From contig JAUXFG010000017.1 of assembly GCA_030620115.1 (NCBI GenBank), forward strand, positions 1 to 38,500: 38,500 nt of DNA. The letters are read 5' to 3'. The notes beneath the pieces were generated by a model. It was given only the letters and a program-made list of their open reading frames with translations. It was not told the DNA's origin and did not search any database. Position numbers and translations under genes: made by a program. Source of the DNA: Candidatus Fermentibacterota bacterium. GTDB taxonomy: Bacteria; JAFGKV01. Of this stretch, positions 34,626 to 38,500 are shown piece after piece (within the stretch, counting starts at the first letter, position 1; each line of letters opens with the position of its first letter).

Positions 34626-36086
34626 TTACTGTGCTATTGCGGTGGCCCACTCGAGCCTTTCCAAAACTCGCTCTCTGCCAAGAGCAGCCGCAAGCTCGAA
34701 AAGCCCCGGGCCTTTCATCCGCCCCGTCATTGCGACCCTGGTGGGATGAATCAATTTCCCCGGGGAAAGCCCCATTTCCTCCGCCATCCCTCTCAGACTC
34801 TCTTCCGTAGCCTCCAGAGTAAACGCAGGGAGACTCTCCCACACGGATTTCAAGCGACGTAGTTTATCGGCGGCCCCCGGACGCGTCAAGTGCTTGCGCA
34901 CGGCCTTTTCCTCCATCACCGGCGCTTTGAGAAAAAAGTATTCCGTGAGCTCAGCGGCATCGGCCAGCGTCTTCGCACGCTCCTGAATCAGAGGCAACAC
35001 GCACCTTGCATACTCGACCTCTGCCGAATTCGCCAGGGAGATCAAATCAGCGCGCTCCAAGAAAGGAAGGCAGCATTCGGAGAATCGTTCTGGCGAGAGA
35101 GATCTTATATAATATCCATTCATCCAGGTCAGCTTCTCTGGATCGAAGATCGCATCTTTCTTGCTTGCCCTTTCGATCATGAACTCCTTTACCAATTCAT
35201 TCCGGGACAGGAGTTCCTCTCCGGAACCAGGAGACCAACCAAGGAGCGCAAGAAAATTCACCAATGCGTCGGAAAGGTAGCCCGCGTCTCTGTATTCCTC
35301 AACCAAGTGAAGCACACGTCTCCGGTCGCCTTCGGGCACGAGACTATGCCGTTTCGAAAGCTTCTGCTTGTCAGGGCCCAATATCATGGGCAGGTGGGCA
35401 TAGACCGGGGCATTTCCACCCAACGCAGCGTAGAGCTGAATATGCTTGGCCGTATTCTTGAGGTGGTCCACTCCCCGTATGACATGGGTAACTCCCATAG
35501 ATTCATCGTCGATTACCACAGCCAGATGATAGACCGGTGTTCCGTCACTCCTCAATAGGACGAAATCTCCCATCTCGCTGTTATCCACCGTGATCTCGCC
35601 AAACACCATGTCACGAAATGTGGTGACGCCGGGTGGAGTCAGAAGCCTCAAGACAAAGGGATCGCCTCGGCTCACCCTATGGCTGATCTCGGAAGGATCA
35701 AGCCCGGGGCATGCACCCGAGCATCCAAGCTGGCCGCCCTGCTCCTGGATTGCCTTGCGCGCCTTCTCGGATATATCGTGACGACAAAAACAGCGATAGG
35801 CCTTGCCGGTCTCAACGAGATCAAAGGCTTCTTTCTTATAGATCTCGAGTCGATCGGACTGTCGCAAGGGCGTCTCGTCCCATTGGATACCCAGCCACGT
35901 CAACACATCCATGATCTCATTCTCGAACTCGATTCGGGAACGTCCCGCATCAGTATCTTCGATCCTGAGCAGGAATTCTCCCCCCTCGTGGCGCGCAAAC
36001 AGGAAATTGAAAAGCGCGGTTCTGGCAAGGCCGACATGGAACTTGCCTGTGGGACTCGGTGCGAAGCGAACCCTGACTGCAGACAT
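34626..36086 (-). CDS. gltX: Glutamyl-tRNA synthetase
   Basis: The 486-residue class I synthetase has the HIGH-type motif HVGLARTALFNFLFARHE (residues 17-34) after VRVRFAPSPTGKF, LLRIEDTDAGRSR, GVTHVIRGVDHLKNT and the KMSKS-type loop KLSKRH. It has the C-terminal helical anticodon-binding domain of bacterial GluRS. ATG 36086 follows a GGGG stretch. The stop abuts tRNA-Gln(CUG) and then tRNA-Glu(CUC) on the same strand. In bacteria without GlnRS, GluRS charges both tRNAs with Glu and GatCAB amidates Glu-tRNA-Gln; this layout fits such a non-discriminating enzyme (inference). Confidence 0.97.
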   Translation of the reverse strand: MSAVRVRFAPSPTGKFHVGLARTALFNFLFARHEGGEFLLRIEDTDAGRSRIEFENEIMDVLTWLGIQWDETPLRQSDRLEIYKKEAFDLVETGKAYRCFCRHDISEKARKAIQEQGGQLGCSGACPGLDPSEISHRVSRGDPFVLRLLTPPGVTTFRDMVFGEITVDNSEMGDFVLLRSDGTPVYHLAVVIDDESMGVTHVIRGVDHLKNTAKHIQLYAALGGNAPVYAHLPMILGPDKQKLSKRHSLVPEGDRRRVLHLVEEYRDAGYLSDALVNFLALLGWSPGSGEELLSRNELVKEFMIERASKKDAIFDPEKLTWMNGYYIRSLSPERFSECCLPFLERADLISLANSAEVEYARCVLPLIQERAKTLADAAELTEYFFLKAPVMEEKAVRKHLTRPGAADKLRRLKSVWESLPAFTLEATEESLRGMAEEMGLSPGKLIHPTRVAMTGRMKGPGLFELAAALGRERVLERLEWATAIAQ

Positions 36087-36333
36087 GATTACCCCGCTCG
36101 GAGGAATCCTTTCAGATAGTGGTCTCTTAGCCGAGTCATGATATATGGCGGCATCATGGGGTCAAGTCAGCCTTGCTCTTGTCGACTCCCCCGCAGCTGC
36201 TCACTTAACCCACCTCATGCCCTTGCCTTTCACCTCAATCCCCACTACCTTGCGTCAGCCCCGAATAAGAGGGCACTTCCATGCCGATTCTGTACAATCT
36301 ATGGTGACTTCACCCTGCAAGGGAGGCGTGCGA

Positions 36334-37341
36334 ATGGACTGGAATAAGCTTGGTTTTCAGGTCGTTCCGACCAAGACAATGTACATTGCCAGAACCGATG
36401 ACGAGCTGAATTGGCAGCCGGGCGAATTCCGACCCTATGGGATGTTGGAGATACACCCCGCGTCAGGAGTCGTGAACTACGGTCAAAGTGGCTTCGAAGG
36501 CATGAAGGCGAATAGGGCCGTTGACAAGAAAATCGTGCTGTTCAGACCCCAGGACAACGCAAAGAGAATGCAGCAGCTTGCCGAACGATTCCTCATGCCT
36601 CCCTACCCCGTGGATGATTTTGTCAATGCGATCAAGAAGTTGGTTATCGAGAACAGGAAATTCATTCCGCCTGCCGACAAGGGGAGCCTCTACATCCGGC
36701 CTGTGCTCGCTGGATGGGGTCCGGTGCTCGGGGTGGCTCCGGCCAAGGAGTACATGTTCTACGCATTCACAAGCCCAGTCGGACCATACTTCAAGGGTGG
36801 CGTAAGGCCCATCAATCTTCTGATCACGGATTTTCACCGCGCCGCACCCCGAGGCACGGGGAACGTGAAGGGCGCCGGCAACTATGCCGCCAGCCTTTAC
36901 CCTTTGCGGATGGCCAAAGAAAATGGGTATGACGAAGTCCTCTACCTCGATGCTAGAGAGGATCGATTTGCGGAAGAAGTCGGTGCGGCGAATTTCTTCG
37001 CCATACTGAAGTCAGGGCTCGTGGTCACTCCGATATCCGAGTCAATACTCCCCGGAATCACGCGTCGATCCATCATCACGCTGGCCAAGGAGCATTTCGA
37101 ATGGGAAGTGGAGGAGCGTGACATTGATATCAACGAGGTACTCTCCGAGGCGGTGGAGTGCTTCAGCACCGGCACCGCGGCAGTGGTCACTCCCATCGGC
37201 AGCGTCACCTATCGTGGGACGCGCCACGAGTTCTCGGATGGGAAACCGGGAGAGAAGACAATGGCGTTGAGGGACAGGCTGGTTGGCATCCAAACAAAGC
37301 AATACGATGATCCCTATTCGTGGGTGGTGAATGTCACATAG
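36334..37341 (+). CDS. ilvE: Branched-chain amino acid aminotransferase
   Basis: The 335-residue fold-type IV PLP enzyme catalyses the last step of Val/Leu/Ile synthesis. The PLP lysine is in GTGNVKGAGNYAASLYP. Other family blocks are VNYGQSGFEGMKANR, LYIRPVLAGWG, EEVGAANFFAI, SILPGITRRSIITLA and CFSTGTAAVVTPIGSV. The sequence is of the BCAT2-like subgroup shared by bacteria and eukaryotes. ATG 36334 has GGGAGG (36321-36326) 7 nt upstream; the longer open frame to 36145 lacks homology-like sequence. It is divergent from gltX, with a 247-nt gap holding both promoters. Confidence 0.95.
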   Translation: MDWNKLGFQVVPTKTMYIARTDDELNWQPGEFRPYGMLEIHPASGVVNYGQSGFEGMKANRAVDKKIVLFRPQDNAKRMQQLAERFLMPPYPVDDFVNAIKKLVIENRKFIPPADKGSLYIRPVLAGWGPVLGVAPAKEYMFYAFTSPVGPYFKGGVRPINLLITDFHRAAPRGTGNVKGAGNYAASLYPLRMAKENGYDEVLYLDAREDRFAEEVGAANFFAILKSGLVVTPISESILPGITRRSIITLAKEHFEWEVEERDIDINEVLSEAVECFSTGTAAVVTPIGSVTYRGTRHEFSDGKPGEKTMALRDRLVGIQTKQYDDPYSWVVNVT

Positions 37342-37361
37342 CTCATTTGTGGGTGTTTGCA

Positions 37362-37449
37362 GGTTCAGGGTTCAACGTTCTGGGTTCAGGGTTGCTTCTC
37401 TTGATAACCTCCCATAACCTTGAACGGGAAACATCTGAACCTTGAACGG
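37362..37449. repeat. GGTTCAGGGTT / TTGAACG intergenic repeats
   Basis: GGTTCAGGGTT appears at 37362 and again, shifted, at about 37383, separated by CAACGTTCT. Inverted units CCTTGAACGG occur at about 37418 and 37440. Similar motifs occur at 4526-4545 and 7163-7173. The segment lies in the leader of the next gene; AGGAG at about 37471 is its ribosome site. Confidence 0.5.
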
Positions 37450-37481
37450 TTGCGCTCGCTTTTTTCGCCAGGAGATTTTTC

Positions 37482-38282
37482 GTGACTGAGTTTGCCATAG
37501 AGGTGGGCGGGCTAGGTACCACGGTGAAGGTCCCCGATCCGCATCTTGCGGACATGCTTTTGAAGCGATACGCTGCGTTTCTTACGGATCCGAACTCCCA
37601 CCATAGTGTCCTTGACCTCACCATCCTGGATAAGCCCATAGAGGAAGGGATCCGTCTGCCAACGGTCACCAGCAAAGATTCGGTACTGCGGATCAGTCGA
37701 TGGGATACTCTTGCTGAATCCATCGACAACGGAAGAAATTGGGCTGTCAGCCTCGTCAGCAATGAATACACATTTGACTCATTTCTCCGTGTGTTCTTGA
37801 CGCTCCGTTTGCTCGATGAAGATGGCTTTTTGATCCATTCGAGTGCGCAAATCAGACGAGATACCGCGTATATTTTCACCGGCAAGAGCGAGGCAGGAAA
37901 AACCACCATCAGCGACCTGGGAACCGAGAATCTGGTGCTCTGTGATGAGTTGCCCATGGTGCGCAGGGTGGACGGATCGTATCGGGTATATGGTACTCCG
38001 TTCTGGGGTAAATTCACCAAAGGCACGATCACGGACTCGGGTGAGGTCGGCGCCTTGTTCTTCCTCAACAAAGCGCCCTACAACCGAGCAGCCCCATTGT
38101 CCTTGCGTAGTGCTCTTCCTCGGCTCCTGCAGACTACCCTATTCTTCTCGAATCACCCCGCCCATATCGAACGTCTGATGAGGATATGTGTGGCCTTTCT
38201 CGAAGAGATCCCCTCCCACGACCTGTACTTCCGGCCCGAACCGGAAGTGTGGACAGCCGTCGATCACGCCATAGGCACCTAG
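37482..38282 (+). CDS. HprK-like P-loop kinase family protein
   Basis: The 266-residue protein has a P-loop GKSEAGKT (134-141) in AYIFTGKSEAGKTTISDLG, preceded by GFLIHSSAQI and followed by LVLCDELPMVRR (D155 Walker B-like) and YGTPFWGKF. This block order is typical of HPr-kinase-C-terminal-like proteins that are often found with PqqD-like and radical-SAM or RiPP genes. It lacks the N-terminal domain of true HprK, and no HPr gene is nearby. GTG 37482 has CAGGAG about 9 nt upstream. Substrate unknown; partners could lie past the window edge. Confidence 0.75.
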   Translation: MTEFAIEVGGLGTTVKVPDPHLADMLLKRYAAFLTDPNSHHSVLDLTILDKPIEEGIRLPTVTSKDSVLRISRWDTLAESIDNGRNWAVSLVSNEYTFDSFLRVFLTLRLLDEDGFLIHSSAQIRRDTAYIFTGKSEAGKTTISDLGTENLVLCDELPMVRRVDGSYRVYGTPFWGKFTKGTITDSGEVGALFFLNKAPYNRAAPLSLRSALPRLLQTTLFFSNHPAHIERLMRICVAFLEEIPSHDLYFRPEPEVWTAVDHAIGT

Positions 38283-38500
38283 CCCCCCGGAGGCGTAGTC
38301 CCGCCTACTGCGCGGAATTGACTGTGAAAGCGTTGAAGTATAGCCGCTCTGGAATTCGATTTTCCCCTCCCCTCCTTCCTCCCCACAAACTTCGTCTCGA
38401 ACTTCCCCTCCTCCCCCAAAACATCATCGGGAGCTTCATCGGGAACCTCGTCGATTCCCTCAGTCCCCCCTCCTTCCTGCTCATCAGCTCAACCGCTTAT
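38283..38500. other. Right-edge stretch without a recognisable gene
   Basis: A hairpin-like segment with CCCCCGGAGGCGTAGTCCCG follows the kinase stop and resembles the palindrome nested in copy A. From 38365 the plus strand is strongly pyrimidine-rich (CCCCTCC-type runs). One minus-strand frame gives an acidic peptide but has no start codon. I see no supported gene. Confidence 0.4.

Noticed and set aside
34522-34842. 106-codon minus-strand frame across the tRNA-Gln gene
   Set aside because: It covers tRNA-Gln and the gltX 3' end in another frame.
38300-38490. Acidic minus-strand frame at the right edge
   Set aside because: It has no start codon and is closed by stops near 38490 in all frames; the composition follows from a pyrimidine-rich tract.

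Overview
The window reads as a chromosomal segment of a free-living, Gram-negative-type (diderm) bacterium, probably from an uncultivated lineage of or near the FCB group. Three things point there. One is a secreted glycosidase ending in a FlgD-like/Por-type sorting domain. Another is a predicted outer-membrane beta-barrel. The third is a bacterial A/V-type ATPase operon together with many short palindromic intergenic repeats. The phylum is inference; no 16S rRNA or other decisive marker is present. I see no phage, transposase, CRISPR array or toxin-antitoxin locus.

Layout. 1-4432 (minus): a tightly coupled operon hutI - PHP phosphoesterase - predicted outer-membrane barrel, ending in a hairpin/T-run terminator at 201-223. 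4707-6198 (plus): two-subunit Fe-S fumarate hydratase. 6210-13617 (minus): the cell-shape cluster mreB-mreC-mreD-mrdA-rodA-lgt, followed by comF. 13857-13949 (minus): tRNA-Ser(GCU). 14050-14265: a cluster of palindromic repeats. 14571-23351 (plus): a complete nine-gene A/V-type ATPase operon (H-I-K-E-C-F-A-B-D, archaeal subunit letters), whose proteolipid keeps the full Na+-ligand set known from Enterococcus hirae NtpK. 23484-26510 (plus): a 1008-residue secreted multidomain protein. 26745-27730 (minus): an ECF sigma factor and its membrane anti-sigma factor, divergent from 27978-32150 (plus), a 1390-residue exported GH13 glycosidase. 32198-34132: thioredoxin, a small secreted protein, and a dolichol/phytol/diacylglycerol-kinase-like membrane protein. 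34462-36086 (minus): gltX followed by tRNA-Gln(CUG) and tRNA-Glu(CUC). 36334-38282 (plus): a branched-chain aminotransferase and an HprK-like P-loop kinase.

How the parts fit. mreBCD, mrdA and rodA build the elongasome, and lgt modifies lipoproteins. The ATPase couples ATP to Na+ (predicted) or H+ transport. The sigma/anti-sigma pair sits where it could control the divergent alpha-glucan-active exported enzyme. gltX with its two tRNAs forms a Glu/Gln charging unit, which makes most sense if GluRS is non-discriminating and GatCAB is encoded elsewhere.

Nothing here is clearly a new defence or mobile system. The most unusual items are the gltX-tRNA unit, the Na+-type proteolipid, a clean 32-bp palindrome insertion inside a dispersed repeat, the duplicated sites between the sigma factor and GH13 genes, and an orphan HprK-like kinase near the right edge.
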